NCBI GenBank assembly: GCA_019083985.1
Contig: JAHRCV010000003.1
Coordinates: forward strand, 248,001 to 312,000
Length of the DNA: 64,000 nt
Reading direction: 5' to 3'
Source: Rhizobiales bacterium TNE-4
Lineage (GTDB): Bacteria > Pseudomonadota > Alphaproteobacteria > Rhizobiales > Beijerinckiaceae
The notes under the pieces are model-generated. The model did not search any database. It saw nothing but the letters and a program-made list of their open reading frames with translations, and was not told the DNA's origin. Positions 46,663-56,140 of the stretch are shown one piece after another. The position numbers were made by a program, and so were the translations under genes. Within the stretch, counting starts at the first letter, position 1. The number at the start of each line of letters is the position of its first letter.

Positions 46663-49392
46663 GTGCCAGATCGCTTTCGGACCATCATGCCGCTGCCGCC
46701 TACTCTCCGTGGGCGGATCGCGCTATTGGCGAGCCTGAGCACAACGGCCATTGTCGTCTTGTTGACACTCGTCTCGGTCGTCGCGGCGATCAGCTTTGCG
46801 CGCGAACGCATGGTCGGCGAGGCGCAGTTCACAAGCCGCCTTGTTGAAGAGCGCCTGTCTCTCGTTATCGAAGGCCTGATCCGGGATGCCGTCCGCCTGT
46901 CGCGCTCGCCCATCGTTTCGACCGCGTTGATGGACACCAAGGACCGCGGCGCGGTCCTGCTGCCCTTCTTGAAAAGCCTTCAATCGGAAGCCGCCAACGC
47001 GCTCGGCGGCCAGTCCTACCTGTTCGATTATCGCGCCCGTCCGGTTCTCTCGACCGAGCAGAACATGCGTGCCGGCCCCCCGGCCGTGGCCAATATGGCC
47101 GCGCAAGCGCTCCGCGATACCAAGCCGGTGGTCGCCATCCTGCCGCCGCAACCGGGCCAGACCGATGCGCAACGCCGCCTGACAATTGCCGCGCCCGTCT
47201 CCTATCCCTACCTTGAAGGCGCCATGGGCGTGCTAGCCCAGACCTATGATTTCGGTGCCATCACCGCACCCGTGCAGCGCTATGGCGGGCGTGATTTCGC
47301 GATTTCAATTGAGCCCAGCGGCGATCAAGCAGAGCCGAGCGGTTCCGCTATCGGGCGGCTCGCTAACCAGCGCCAAATTCGCGTAGCCTATGAAGACGCA
47401 GCCCTCAATCTCACCGTCAGCCTCTATTTCGTCGGTGATCCGCTGGCTGATATTGCGCGCCAATTTACCCTCATGGGCCTTGCGGCTGCCTTGTTGCTGT
47501 CGGGGTTGAGCGCGTTCCTCGCACGGCGGTTTGCCGATCGCATTACATGGCAACTCGCGCTGTTGACGGAGGCATCGACCCGGTTTGCCGCGGGCGAACC
47601 TGTGACGCTCACGCCACGCGGCTGGTCAAGCGAATTGAAAATTTTGGCCGACACGCTCAACAGCGCCTTCATGCAACAGCGCCGTTTGATGCGTAATCTT
47701 GAACAGACGGCCGCCGTGTTCCGTTCGTCGGGCGAGGGCATCGTGGTGCTCAACCGGCATGGCCGCATTCTCGAATCCAACACGGCCTTTGAGCGCCTTG
47801 TCGAATTGACCCCGACCGATTTGATCGGACGGACATTGTGGAGCTTGCCATTCGCCGATGCGCAAGGTGCGATTGGCAATGCGTTGAAAGCGGCGCGCCG
47901 GGGCGAAGCTGTGAAACGCGAATTGCTCTTTCAAAATCAGAAGGAGGAATTGAACCTCCAGATGACATTAAGTCCGGTCGCGACAGATGATGATGACGAG
48001 ACCACCGAATATGTCTGCGTCCTCTCCGATATTACGGCGCAGAAAAATGCACAAAAAGCACTCGCCTATGTCGCGCATCACGATGGATTGACGGGCCTTT
48101 ACAACCGGAATTTCTTCGAGCGCAGTGTCGCGCGCTCCATGAGCCGCGCGTCGCGTGCAGGCGAGAAACTCGCCCTTCTCTTTCTCGATCTCGATCGTTT
48201 CAAGATCGTCAACGATGTCTTTGGCCACGCAGCAGGCGATGAGATCATTCGTGTCGTCGCTGATCGCATCCGCAATCGTTTGCGCGCGTCCGATATTGTA
48301 TCGCGTCGCGGCGGCGATGAATTTATGGTCTTGCTTGATACTGTGGCCGATCCAGAAACCGCCGTCACGCTGGCCAATGCGCTCATCGATATTGTGAATA
48401 CACCGATCACCATTGAATCGGGTGAGACAGTCACTGTGGGCGTGACGATCGGCATCAGCCTTTATCCCGATGATGCTGGTACCGTTGATGATCTCATGCG
48501 GCATGCTGATCTTGCTTTAAATTTTGCCAAAGGCGCGGGCAAAGGTCGTGCTGAACTCTTTTCATCGCATATTCGCGATATCAATAATCGTCGTTATCAG
48601 GTCGAGGCGCGGCTGCGCCATGCGCTCGATCACAGCGCGCTGACCTTCCACTATCAACCGCAGATCGATGTCGAAACCGGTCTGATCTCAGGTTTCGAGG
48701 CGCTTCTGCGTTGGACCGATGACGAGCTTGGTCCCGTTCCCGCGAGTGAAGCAACAAGCGTTGCGGAAGATAGCGGGCTCATGCCGCGGCTTACGGAAGC
48801 CATGCTGATGCAGACCATGCGCGACACAGGGCACATCATCCGCGAGAATGGCGATCAGTTACGCCTGGCTGTCAATTTCTCCGCGAATGATTGCGCTGAA
48901 AACAATATCGTCGAGCGCATCGAACGGATTGCCGCAATCAATAATTTCCCGCTTGATCGTCTGGAAATCGAAGTCACGGAAACCGTTCTTGCCGGGGATC
49001 AACCGCAAGCCATCGAAACGCTCACTGAACTGCGTGAACGTGGTGTCGAGATCGCGATTGACGATTTCGGTGTTGGTTATTCATCCTTGAGCCGGCTCCA
49101 ACGTTTGCCGGTTACACGTCTCAAGATCGACAGTTCTTTTGTGTCGGGCTTGCCGAGCGATCGGGATTCCGATGGCATTATCAACGCCATCGTTACCATC
49201 GCTGATTCACTCGGCATGACAACCTTGGCCGAAGGTGTTGAGACGAAGGCGCAGTTCGATGCACTCAAACGTCTGCGCTGCCATTCCGTTCAAGGATATT
49301 ATTTTGCGCGCGCTCTCTCAATCGACGCATTGCGCGCGTACGTCTTCGAAGTCAACGCGGCAAAATGCACGCTTCCCGCAAAGGTTTCGTGA
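46663..49392 (+). CDS. Membrane GGDEF-EAL protein with Cache-type sensor and PAS
   Basis: This 909-residue protein has a TM helix (about 20-45), a periplasmic region of about 220 residues (dCACHE-like) and a second TM (about 270-290). After the TM come a HAMP-like linker (TLTPRGWSSELKILADTLN) and a PAS domain (GEGIVVLNRHGRILESNTAF). The GGDEF domain has the intact RRGGDEFMVLLD, and the EAL domain has SGFEALLRWTDDE and DDFGVGYSSLSRL. Both motifs are complete, so it may both make and break c-di-GMP. GTG 46663 has the better ribosome-binding site (GAGGTAAGG); ATG 46687 is possible. A binding-protein gene follows after 35 bases. Confidence 0.92.
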   Translation: MPDRFRTIMPLPPTLRGRIALLASLSTTAIVVLLTLVSVVAAISFARERMVGEAQFTSRLVEERLSLVIEGLIRDAVRLSRSPIVSTALMDTKDRGAVLLPFLKSLQSEAANALGGQSYLFDYRARPVLSTEQNMRAGPPAVANMAAQALRDTKPVVAILPPQPGQTDAQRRLTIAAPVSYPYLEGAMGVLAQTYDFGAITAPVQRYGGRDFAISIEPSGDQAEPSGSAIGRLANQRQIRVAYEDAALNLTVSLYFVGDPLADIARQFTLMGLAAALLLSGLSAFLARRFADRITWQLALLTEASTRFAAGEPVTLTPRGWSSELKILADTLNSAFMQQRRLMRNLEQTAAVFRSSGEGIVVLNRHGRILESNTAFERLVELTPTDLIGRTLWSLPFADAQGAIGNALKAARRGEAVKRELLFQNQKEELNLQMTLSPVATDDDDETTEYVCVLSDITAQKNAQKALAYVAHHDGLTGLYNRNFFERSVARSMSRASRAGEKLALLFLDLDRFKIVNDVFGHAAGDEIIRVVADRIRNRLRASDIVSRRGGDEFMVLLDTVADPETAVTLANALIDIVNTPITIESGETVTVGVTIGISLYPDDAGTVDDLMRHADLALNFAKGAGKGRAELFSSHIRDINNRRYQVEARLRHALDHSALTFHYQPQIDVETGLISGFEALLRWTDDELGPVPASEATSVAEDSGLMPRLTEAMLMQTMRDTGHIIRENGDQLRLAVNFSANDCAENNIVERIERIAAINNFPLDRLEIEVTETVLAGDQPQAIETLTELRERGVEIAIDDFGVGYSSLSRLQRLPVTRLKIDSSFVSGLPSDRDSDGIINAIVTIADSLGMTTLAEGVETKAQFDALKRLRCHSVQGYYFARALSIDALRAYVFEVNAAKCTLPAKVS

Positions 49393-49427
49393 GGTCACTT
49401 CTCATCTTGCTATCAGGTACAGGTCCA

Positions 49428-50597
49428 ATGTTGCGTTCGATTCTGTTGAATTGTCTCAGTCTGGTCATGGCGACCGCTGCAATGGCAGCAGAGCCGGTCT
49501 ATCTTCTGCTTGATGCCGAGTTCGGTAATAAGACAAGCACATCGGCCCAAGCGATTGAACGCGGCATTAAAATTGCCATGGACGAGATCAACGCTAAAGG
49601 TGGCGTGCTCGGACGTCCGCTTGAATTGAAAATGAGTGACAATAAAGGCATCACAGCCATCGGCGTCGATAATTTTCGCGCGGCAGGCGCTGATCCAACA
49701 ATCCTCGGCGTATTTGGCGGTAAATTCAGCCCGACCTATATTGAAGTCGCGCCCATCGCCAATGAGATGAAGACGCTGCTCCTCAATCCATGGGGTTCGG
49801 CTGATGCGATCACCGACATGGCGGTCACGCCGTCTTGGGTGTTTCGCCTGTCACTGAAAGATTCATGGGCGGGCCCTGCCTTTGTGGCCGAGGCTGTGAA
49901 ATCAGGACATCGTAGAATTGGCGTCATCACGCCGAATACGGCTTGGGGTCGTAGTAATGTTGCCGCGCTTGAGAAAGCGGCAAAGGACAAGGACGTCGCG
50001 ATTGTCGGTACCGAGTGGTATCATTGGGGTGACAAGACGCTCATTTCCCATTTTGACAGTCTCATCGGCCAAGGCGCGCAAACCATCGTCTTCGTCGGCA
50101 ATGAAGCAGAAGGTGCGATCCTTGCGCGCGAAGTCGCGGCGGGGCGCAATCGCACTATTCCCATCCTGTCGCATTGGGGGATCACCGGCGGCGCATTCGA
50201 GCAGATGGTCGGCGATGCGCTCTACGCCATCGATTTGAAAGTGATCCAAACCTATTCGTTTTACGGCCCGCCCGATCCCGTGAAGACACGCGTTTTGGCA
50301 GCACTGAAAGAGCGATATGGCCTTGCGACGGTTGAAGCGATTGAGAGCCCGGTCGGCATCGCTCATGCTTACGATCTGACACATGCGGTGGCGCGCGCGA
50401 TCGAAACCGCAGGCACTGTCGATCCGGCCGCCGTGCGTAATGCGCTAGAGCGTTTGCCACCATGGCAAGGGCTTGTGCGGCGCTATGATCCCGCTTTCAC
50501 GCCCACCAATCATGATGCGCTGAGGCCGGACAATGTGTTCTTTGCACGCTATGTCCGCGGCAAAGGCATTGTACCGGTCGGCGTCAACCTGAACTGA
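49428..50597 (+). CDS. Periplasmic ligand-binding protein, branched-chain amino-acid type
   Basis: A 389-residue protein with a signal peptide (MLRSILLNCLSLVMATAAMA). It has the two-lobe Peripla_BP_6/LivK fold: a strand pattern of AIERGIKIAMDEINAKGGVLGR, then ILGVFGGKFSPTYIEVAPI, then RRIGVITPNTAWGRSNVAAL. No ABC permease or ATPase gene is near. It is 35 bases after the GGDEF-EAL gene and probably shares its transcript, which suggests the two form a sensor pair. It is not the azlCD substrate carrier, since those do not use binding proteins. Confidence 0.85.
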   Translation: MLRSILLNCLSLVMATAAMAAEPVYLLLDAEFGNKTSTSAQAIERGIKIAMDEINAKGGVLGRPLELKMSDNKGITAIGVDNFRAAGADPTILGVFGGKFSPTYIEVAPIANEMKTLLLNPWGSADAITDMAVTPSWVFRLSLKDSWAGPAFVAEAVKSGHRRIGVITPNTAWGRSNVAALEKAAKDKDVAIVGTEWYHWGDKTLISHFDSLIGQGAQTIVFVGNEAEGAILAREVAAGRNRTIPILSHWGITGGAFEQMVGDALYAIDLKVIQTYSFYGPPDPVKTRVLAALKERYGLATVEAIESPVGIAHAYDLTHAVARAIETAGTVDPAAVRNALERLPPWQGLVRRYDPAFTPTNHDALRPDNVFFARYVRGKGIVPVGVNLN

Positions 50598-50927
50598 TCA
50601 GAGCCCGGTCGCGCGCGCGGCCGCAACGGTCGCAAGCCCGGCCAAAAGCGCAATCAATTCATTGCGTGTTTTGAGCATGGTGAGAAAGGCGCAGGTGATT
50701 CCGATCGCGGCAGGCCAGCCGCCGCGTAGCGCAAGCGGAACCACCGTTGCCATCACAATCGAGCCGGGGAGTGCTGCAAGCCCCCGTCGCACCCGTGCTG
50801 TGAGCGGGACATGCTGCATCAGCCAGAAGCCGCCCGCACGACAGAAATAGGTTGCCGCCAGCATCGCGCAGATCGCGGCAAATGACAGCGGCGTGATCGT
50901 AAACCATTCCGCGAAACGCTCAGACAT
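50598..50927 (-). CDS. azlD: AzlD-family branched-chain amino-acid exporter subunit
   Basis: This 109-residue membrane protein has four hydrophobic segments, including AAICAMLAATYFCRAGGFWL and SIVMATVVPLALRGGW. Together with AzlC it forms a two-part exporter of branched-chain amino acids or analogues. It overlaps azlC by 8 bases. ATG 50927 (MSERFAEWFT) is chosen; 22 more codons are open but lie inside azlC. Confidence 0.87.
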   Translation of the reverse strand: MSERFAEWFTITPLSFAAICAMLAATYFCRAGGFWLMQHVPLTARVRRGLAALPGSIVMATVVPLALRGGWPAAIGITCAFLTMLKTRNELIALLAGLATVAAARATGL

Positions 50928-51642
50928 CGGCGCGCTCCGGCAGGAAGGCACCGGTGAGCGCACCGGCAACCGCGCCTGTGACGATGAACGCATAGCCCGG
51001 CACGATCATCCAAACGAGCGAAGCGACGGTTCCTGCGACGCACCACGGGACGAGATCGGCGCGGCTCTTCCACATCGGCACAAGCATCAGAATGAAAAAC
51101 AGCGGCATCACGAGATCGAGGCCGAACAATTTTGGATCAGGCACAAGGCTGGAGATCAGATAGCCGGGGACGGTCACCGCGCCCCAAACGACCCACAAAA
51201 GAAGACCCGAGCCGAGATAGATCCCGGCATCATGTCCACCTTGTGCGCGATAGCGTTCCGAGATGATCCAGTTCGCATCAGTCAGGAAAAACAGGCTTGG
51301 CCAAAGCTTGATCGCCGGCAGCTGCCCCAGCCATTGATGCAGCGATGCGCCCATCAAGATCAGGCGTGAATTGACCGTGCCAACGATCAGCGCCAAGCCG
51401 AGAATGGCCGTGAAGGTCCAGTTTTCGCGCCACAATTCCAGCGCGACGAGTTGCGAGGCGCCGGCAAAAACCAACCATGAAGACAGGGTGGCTTCGAGCA
51501 GGCTCATATGGGTCTGCGCCGCTGCCGCACCGTAAGCCATGCCAAAAAAGCAAATGCCAGGCAGGATCGGGATGGCGAGTTTCATACCCTCGACAATCCC
51601 GGCCCGCGTGAGCGTGAGGCCCGGCTTTTCAGGAGGCTGCAT
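50920..51642 (-). CDS. azlC: AzlC-family branched-chain amino-acid exporter subunit
   Basis: A 240-residue polytopic protein. The family hallmarks are GICFFGMAYGAAAAQ, FAGASQLVALEL, SRLILMGASLHQWL and FFLTDANWIISER. It is the large partner of AzlD and exports branched-chain amino acids. It stands 4 bases downstream of the TerC gene. ATG 51642 (MQPPEKPGLT) is chosen over the longer open frame that overlaps terC. Confidence 0.92.
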   Translation of the reverse strand: MQPPEKPGLTLTRAGIVEGMKLAIPILPGICFFGMAYGAAAAQTHMSLLEATLSSWLVFAGASQLVALELWRENWTFTAILGLALIVGTVNSRLILMGASLHQWLGQLPAIKLWPSLFFLTDANWIISERYRAQGGHDAGIYLGSGLLLWVVWGAVTVPGYLISSLVPDPKLFGLDLVMPLFFILMLVPMWKSRADLVPWCVAGTVASLVWMIVPGYAFIVTGAVAGALTGAFLPERADV

Positions 51643-51646
51643 GCGA

Positions 51647-52327
51647 TCAGGCCGGCGTGTGGCCCTGTTTGCGCCGCAGCATATAGCCGATCCCAACAAC
51701 CACGACCGCGCCGAGGAGTGCTGCCGGATAATGCAGCTTCTTGGTCAGCTCTTCGCCAATCTGGCCGACGAGGAAGGGGTCGGACACAAACATTTCGCCA
51801 GAAATCCAGCCAAGCAGTGCTGAGCCAGCCCAAACGAGAATGGGGAAACGGGCGATCATCGCCATCACCAAGGTGGCGCCGGCAATGATGAGAGGAATCG
51901 ACACGACAAGGCCGAAGACCAAGAGGCCCACGTCACCACGGGCGACAGCGGCGAGCGCCAAGACATTGTCGAGGCTCATCGCGGCATCTGCGATCGCAAT
52001 GGTTTTCACGGCCTGCCACAGCTTGTCGCTGGCCGGAATGTCTTTCTCGTCCTCTTCTTCGACGAGCATTTTCGAGGCGATCCAGAACAGGAGCAGCGCG
52101 CCGACGATCTTGAGGAATGGCAACGCCATCAACTGCGTCACGATCAAAGCGAACAGGATCCGCAGACCGATGGCGACACCTGCCCCCAGCACCATGCCCA
52201 TGCGCTTCTGCTTGGCCGGCAGATCCCGGCAAGCCAATGCAATCACCACGGCGTTGTCGCCGGAGAGCACAAGATCAATCCAGATAATCTGGAGAACGGG
52301 AATGGCGGATTGTAGCAGCGTGTCCAT
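51647..52327 (-). CDS. TerC/YjbE-family membrane protein
   Basis: This 226-residue protein has seven or so helices and the twin DN motifs of the family: LVLSGDNAVVIALACR near the start, and AAMSLDNVLALAAVA in the middle. TerC/YkoY/YjbE-type proteins export manganese, and some members are tied to tellurite resistance. I looked for a yybP-ykoY manganese riboswitch in the 150 bases upstream and did not find one. It precedes azlC by 4 bases, perhaps as an operon of three transport genes. Confidence 0.88.
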   Translation of the reverse strand: MDTLLQSAIPVLQIIWIDLVLSGDNAVVIALACRDLPAKQKRMGMVLGAGVAIGLRILFALIVTQLMALPFLKIVGALLLFWIASKMLVEEEDEKDIPASDKLWQAVKTIAIADAAMSLDNVLALAAVARGDVGLLVFGLVVSIPLIIAGATLVMAMIARFPILVWAGSALLGWISGEMFVSDPFLVGQIGEELTKKLHYPAALLGAVVVVGIGYMLRRKQGHTPA

Positions 52328-52484
52328 AATCGCCCGCTACCGTGAATCTGCGACCGGCGCAAGACCTCACAATACATTCGGGCTCTCTGGTCAAACCGGC
52401 CCCTCATGATATGCTGACGCCAAGACCAAAACGGTCACAATAAAGACCAACCGGTTACAACACCGGCACGATGAGGGGGCATTC

Positions 52485-52967
52485 ATGGCATCGCATGAGA
52501 CAAGGGACGAATCCGTTCCCCATCCCAGGCGGGGCACGCAGGATATGGCTGCGGGTCTTTTTCTGATTGCGGTGGCATTGATCGCCCTTTGGCAGGCACA
52601 AGGTTTACCTCTGGGCACCTTGCGCTCCATGGGGGCAGGCATGCTCCCCACGGCGCTCGCTGTGCTGTTGGCCGGTTTCGGCGCCGCCATTTTCTTGATC
52701 GGTGCATTGCGCCCCGGCGCGGCGTTCGAGAAGTGGAGCTTTCGCGGACTTCTGTTCGTTCTCGGCGCGATCATTTCTTTCGCGCTCACGGTTCGCTTGG
52801 CCGGCCTGATCGTTGCGGGCCCGTTGACCATGTTGATCGCTGGTGCCGCCGATCCGCAGACGAATTGGAAGCACACGCTGATTTTCTCCATTGTGCTCAC
52901 GGCTTTTTGCATTCTGCTGTTCAAAGTGGCGCTGCGCTTGCCGATCCCTGTCATCACATTCCTGTGA
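52485..52967 (+). CDS. tctB: TctB-family small membrane subunit
   Basis: A 160-residue protein with four hydrophobic helices (DMAAGLFLIAVALIALWQAQ at residues 20-39 and three more). It is the small integral subunit of a tripartite tricarboxylate transporter (TTT). Sequence conservation in TctB is weak, so the call rests on size, hydrophobicity and its place 9 bases before tctA. Confidence 0.88.
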   Translation: MASHETRDESVPHPRRGTQDMAAGLFLIAVALIALWQAQGLPLGTLRSMGAGMLPTALAVLLAGFGAAIFLIGALRPGAAFEKWSFRGLLFVLGAIISFALTVRLAGLIVAGPLTMLIAGAADPQTNWKHTLIFSIVLTAFCILLFKVALRLPIPVITFL

Positions 52968-52976
52968 GCCGCCGCC

Positions 52977-54479
52977 ATGGAACAATTGGTCGATAATCTT
53001 GCGCTTGGTTTTTCCACGGCGCTCAGTCTCAAAAATATTGGACTTTGCTTTTTGGGGTGCCTCGTCGGCACGTTGATTGGCGTTTTGCCGGGTGTCGGTC
53101 CGATCGCAACGATTGCAATGCTCTTGCCCGTCACGTTCGGCATTGATCCGACGGGTGCGCTCATCATGCTTGCCGGCATTTATTACGGCGCACAATATGG
53201 TGGCTCGACGACGGCCATCCTCGTCAACATTCCCGGCGAAGCGACCAGCGTGGTCACGACACTTGATGGTCATCAAATGGCGCGGGCTGGTCGCGCCGGC
53301 GTGGCGCTGGGCATCGCAGCCATTGCTTCCTTCATCGCTGGTTGCATCGCCACGCTGGTGATCGCAGCGTTGGGCGAGCCGCTCACCAAGCTCGCGCTTC
53401 TGTTCGGCCCAGCTGAATATTTCTCGCTGATGGTGATGGGGCTCGTCTTTGCAGTCGTGCTCGCACGCGGCTCGTTGCCGAAGGCGATTGCGATGATCGT
53501 GGTTGGCCTCTTGCTCTCCACAGTCGGCACTGACCTTGAAACGGGACAAGAGCGTCTCACCTTCGGCATCGCTGAATTGTCCGATGGTGTCGATTTCGCT
53601 GTGCTGGCGATGGGGATTTTCGGTTTCGCTGAAATTATTCGCAATCTCGAAAATCCTGAAACGCGTGACGTGGTGCGCGGCAAGATTGGCCGTCTTCTGC
53701 CAAGCAAGGATGATTTCAAACAGGCGCTCGCGCCGATCCTGCGTGGCACGGGCTTGGGTGCCATTCTCGGGATTTTGCCGGGCAATGGTGCCGTGCTGGG
53801 TCCGTTCGCGTCCTACACGCTCGAAAAGAAGATCACGAAAGATCCGTCACGTTTTGGTCGTGGTGCCATCGAAGGTGTGGCTGGTCCTGAAGCGGCGAAT
53901 AATGCGGGTGCGCAAACCGCCTTCATTCCTCTGCTCACCCTTGGTATTCCGCCGAATGCCGTGATGGCGCTGATGGTGGGTGCGATGACCATTCATGGCA
54001 TCATTCCCGGCCCACAGGTCGTGACCAAGAACCCGCAGCTTTTCTGGGGCATGATCGCCTCGATGTGGGTTGGCAATTTGATGCTGCTTGTCATCAACCT
54101 GCCACTGGTCGGGCTCTGGGTGCGCCTTCTCAAGGTGCCCTATAGCCTTCTCTACCCAGCGATCCTGCTGTTCTGCTGCATCGGCATCTATTCGATCAAT
54201 AATTCGACATCGGACGTGATCTTCACGGCGTTTTTCGGCCTGGTTGGCTATGCCCTGCTTAAATTCGGCTATGAGCCAGCCCCTCTGCTACTCGGCTTCG
54301 TGCTGGGCAAGCTGATGGAGGAGAAGCTGCGACAAGCTCTCATCTTGTCACGCGGCAGTTTTGCCACATTTGTGGAGCGACCTGTTTCGGGTGGATTGTT
54401 GCTGGTGGCTGCCATCATGCTGGCCATTGCGCTGCTGCCGTCGATCCGCAAGGGCCGCGACGAAGTGTTCACGGAATGA
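52977..54479 (+). CDS. tctA: TctA-family large permease subunit
   Basis: This 500-residue protein has about 12 helices. The family motifs GVLPGVGPIATIAMLLP, YGAQYGGSTTAILVNIPGE and the second-half GILPGNGAVLGPFASY are present, with GVAGPEAANNAGAQTAFIPL. It forms the transmembrane channel of the TTT transporter for citrate-like carboxylates or other acids. The order B-A-C is complete here. Confidence 0.96.
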   Translation: MEQLVDNLALGFSTALSLKNIGLCFLGCLVGTLIGVLPGVGPIATIAMLLPVTFGIDPTGALIMLAGIYYGAQYGGSTTAILVNIPGEATSVVTTLDGHQMARAGRAGVALGIAAIASFIAGCIATLVIAALGEPLTKLALLFGPAEYFSLMVMGLVFAVVLARGSLPKAIAMIVVGLLLSTVGTDLETGQERLTFGIAELSDGVDFAVLAMGIFGFAEIIRNLENPETRDVVRGKIGRLLPSKDDFKQALAPILRGTGLGAILGILPGNGAVLGPFASYTLEKKITKDPSRFGRGAIEGVAGPEAANNAGAQTAFIPLLTLGIPPNAVMALMVGAMTIHGIIPGPQVVTKNPQLFWGMIASMWVGNLMLLVINLPLVGLWVRLLKVPYSLLYPAILLFCCIGIYSINNSTSDVIFTAFFGLVGYALLKFGYEPAPLLLGFVLGKLMEEKLRQALILSRGSFATFVERPVSGGLLLVAAIMLAIALLPSIRKGRDEVFTE

Positions 54480-54526
54480 CGCCACGTGCGCGGAAGCAAT
54501 AACAAGAACTTAAAAGGGAGAATGCC

Positions 54527-55501
54527 ATGAAATCCATGCTCTCGGCTCTCGGGCTGGCGACCGTTCTCGCGGCCAGCCCGGCTTGGGCCCAGTCCTATCC
54601 CGCCAAGCCCATCACGATGATTGTGCCGTTTGCGGCAGGCGGTCCGACCGACGTGATCGCGCGCATCGTCGCCGATAACATGTCCAAAACGCTCGGCCAG
54701 CAGATCGTTGTCGAAAATGTCGCCGGTGCGGGCGGCACCACGGGTACGACGCGCGCCGCGCAGTCCGCGCCCGATGGCTACACTATCATGATGGGCCATA
54801 TGGGTACGCATGGCGCAGCGCCAGCACTCTATCCTAATCTGAAATATGATCCGTCGAAGGATTTCGAACCGATCGGCATGGCCGCAGGCACGCCGATCCT
54901 GATCGTGGCGAAGAAGAATTTCCCCGCCAAAGATCTGAAGGAATTCCTCGCCAAGGCCAAAGCGGATGGTGACAAGATCAACGAAGCGCATGCCGGCATC
55001 GGCTCCGTCTCGCACACCACCTGCCTTCTCCTGAATGCGCAGGCCGGCCTCAAGCCGACGCAGGTTCCCTATAAGGGCACAGGCCCGGCGCTGAACGATC
55101 TTGTCTCCGGTCAGGTCGATTTCATGTGCGACCAGATCGTTAATCTCGTCGAGCAGATCAAGGGCGGCAATATCAAGGCTTATGCGATTGCAACGCCTGA
55201 GCGTTCACCTGCTTTGCCAGACGTTCCGACAACGAAGGAAGCGGGCCTGCCTGAATATCAAGTCAGTGCATGGAACGCGGTTTTCGCACCGAAGGGCACG
55301 CCGAAGGATATCACCGCGAAGCTGAACGACGCGCTCGGCAAGGCTTTGGCCGATGAGAACACGCGCAAGCGTCTGCTCGAGCTTGGCGCTGTCCTGCCGG
55401 ACAAGGCGGGTCAGACGCAGGATGCGCTCGGCACCTTCGTCGCGCAGGAAGTCGCGCGCTGGACGCCGGTGATCAAGGCTTCGGGCGCGGTTGCCCAGTA
55501 A
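54527..55501 (+). CDS. tctC: TctC (Bug-family) periplasmic binding protein
   Basis: A 324-residue protein with a signal peptide (MKSMLSALGLATVLAASPAW, cut after AQS-type AWA). The Bug signature YPAKPITMIVPFAAGGPTDV follows directly. AGAGGTTGTTRAAQSAPDG and the domain-2 VPYKGTGPALNDLVSG are typical. It delivers a carboxylate to TctAB. AAAAGGGAG lies seven bases before the ATG. A terminator follows at 55528. The substrate could be tricarboxylate, but Bug proteins also bind amino acids and aromatic acids. Confidence 0.95.
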   Translation: MKSMLSALGLATVLAASPAWAQSYPAKPITMIVPFAAGGPTDVIARIVADNMSKTLGQQIVVENVAGAGGTTGTTRAAQSAPDGYTIMMGHMGTHGAAPALYPNLKYDPSKDFEPIGMAAGTPILIVAKKNFPAKDLKEFLAKAKADGDKINEAHAGIGSVSHTTCLLLNAQAGLKPTQVPYKGTGPALNDLVSGQVDFMCDQIVNLVEQIKGGNIKAYAIATPERSPALPDVPTTKEAGLPEYQVSAWNAVFAPKGTPKDITAKLNDALGKALADENTRKRLLELGAVLPDKAGQTQDALGTFVAQEVARWTPVIKASGAVAQ

Positions 55502-55527
55502 GCTTCTGAACGAACGCGAATAAGAGA

Positions 55528-55558
55528 CCGGCCGGGTTAGTCCCGGCCGTTTTCGTTT
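55528..55558. terminator. Intrinsic terminator after tctC
   Basis: The CCGGCCGGG/CCCGGCCG stem (55528-55536 with 55542-55549) and the loop TTAGT are followed by TTTTCGTTT on the plus strand. It is strong for tctC and may work weakly in the reverse direction, where the HTH gene ends at 55537. Confidence 0.85.
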
Positions 55559-55896
55559 ACGAGGGCGAGCCGCGCTGCGAGTTCACTCCAGCGGGTGAGA
55601 TCGTCGATGAAGAACCCGGCGGCTGACCGGCGCACCAGTTTCTGATCTTCAAGTTGGATGAGTTTCCGCCGCACGGTCTCGCGCGGCAATTCAATGGCTT
55701 GGCAGAGCGTCGCGATATTGACCGGCTGCACCGTCACGACTGCGCTATGCGACCCCTCAAGGTTCATGCTGCCAAGCGCGAGGTAGATCAGCACTTGCTC
55801 AATATCGAGACCAGCGGCGGCGCGAAACTTGAACACCCCCGCCAGGGTCTTTTTGACATGCGATGCTAGGTTCAGAACTTCGGACGGTTGGTTCAT
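55537..55896 (-). CDS. Solitary winged-helix (Crp-like) regulator 1
   Basis: This 119-residue protein starts MNQPSEVLNLASHVKK. Its C-terminal half is a winged helix like the DNA-binding end of Crp/Fnr proteins (VNIATLCQAIELPRETVRRKLIQLEDQKLVR), but there is no cyclic-nucleotide domain. The ETVRRKLxxLxxxxLVR recognition helix matches the divergent neighbour at 56141. It lies tail-to-tail with tctC and could control it or the B12 operon. Confidence 0.75.
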   Translation of the reverse strand: MNQPSEVLNLASHVKKTLAGVFKFRAAAGLDIEQVLIYLALGSMNLEGSHSAVVTVQPVNIATLCQAIELPRETVRRKLIQLEDQKLVRRSAAGFFIDDLTRWSELAARLALVNENGRD

Positions 55897-56028
55897 CGAC
55901 GCCGCTACGCTCAGGGAGATCAACGTTTATGGCATGGCTCCGTCGGTGCCCATGATTTGTGATGCCAAAACGGAACGAATGAACCCATCATGGGGAATAT
56001 TTCCCTTTTGGAGCCAAATATGGTTGGA

Positions 56029-56057
56029 TCAATCCGTGCCGGTTTGGCCCGGATTGA
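56029..56057. promoter_or_regulatory. Strong hairpin between the twin regulators
   Basis: TCAATCCG (56029-56036) and CGGATTGA (56050-56057) are perfect 8-bp inverts. Between them GCC/GGC extends the stem around a GGTTT loop. A second small invert, GGGAA-TAT-TTCCC (55993-56005), lies next to it. Both sit in the divergent space (55897-56140) and may be operators for the two winged-helix proteins. There is no T run, so it is not a terminator. Confidence 0.5.
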
Positions 56058-56140
56058 CAACTGGGCCGATAAGCCTGCGCCTGCGGCCTCCATTCTGGGT
56101 TGCGGTACCTGAAAGTTCATTGACGCCAAACGACGCTCTT

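Noticed and set aside
52328-52484. Possible yybP-ykoY manganese riboswitch upstream of the TerC gene
   Set aside because: The conserved core bases of that riboswitch could not be found.
52605-53549. Antisense open frame of 314 codons over tctB/tctA
   Set aside because: Composition (Arg, Gln, His, Asp) is typical of the reverse strand of a GC-rich membrane protein gene; no domain.
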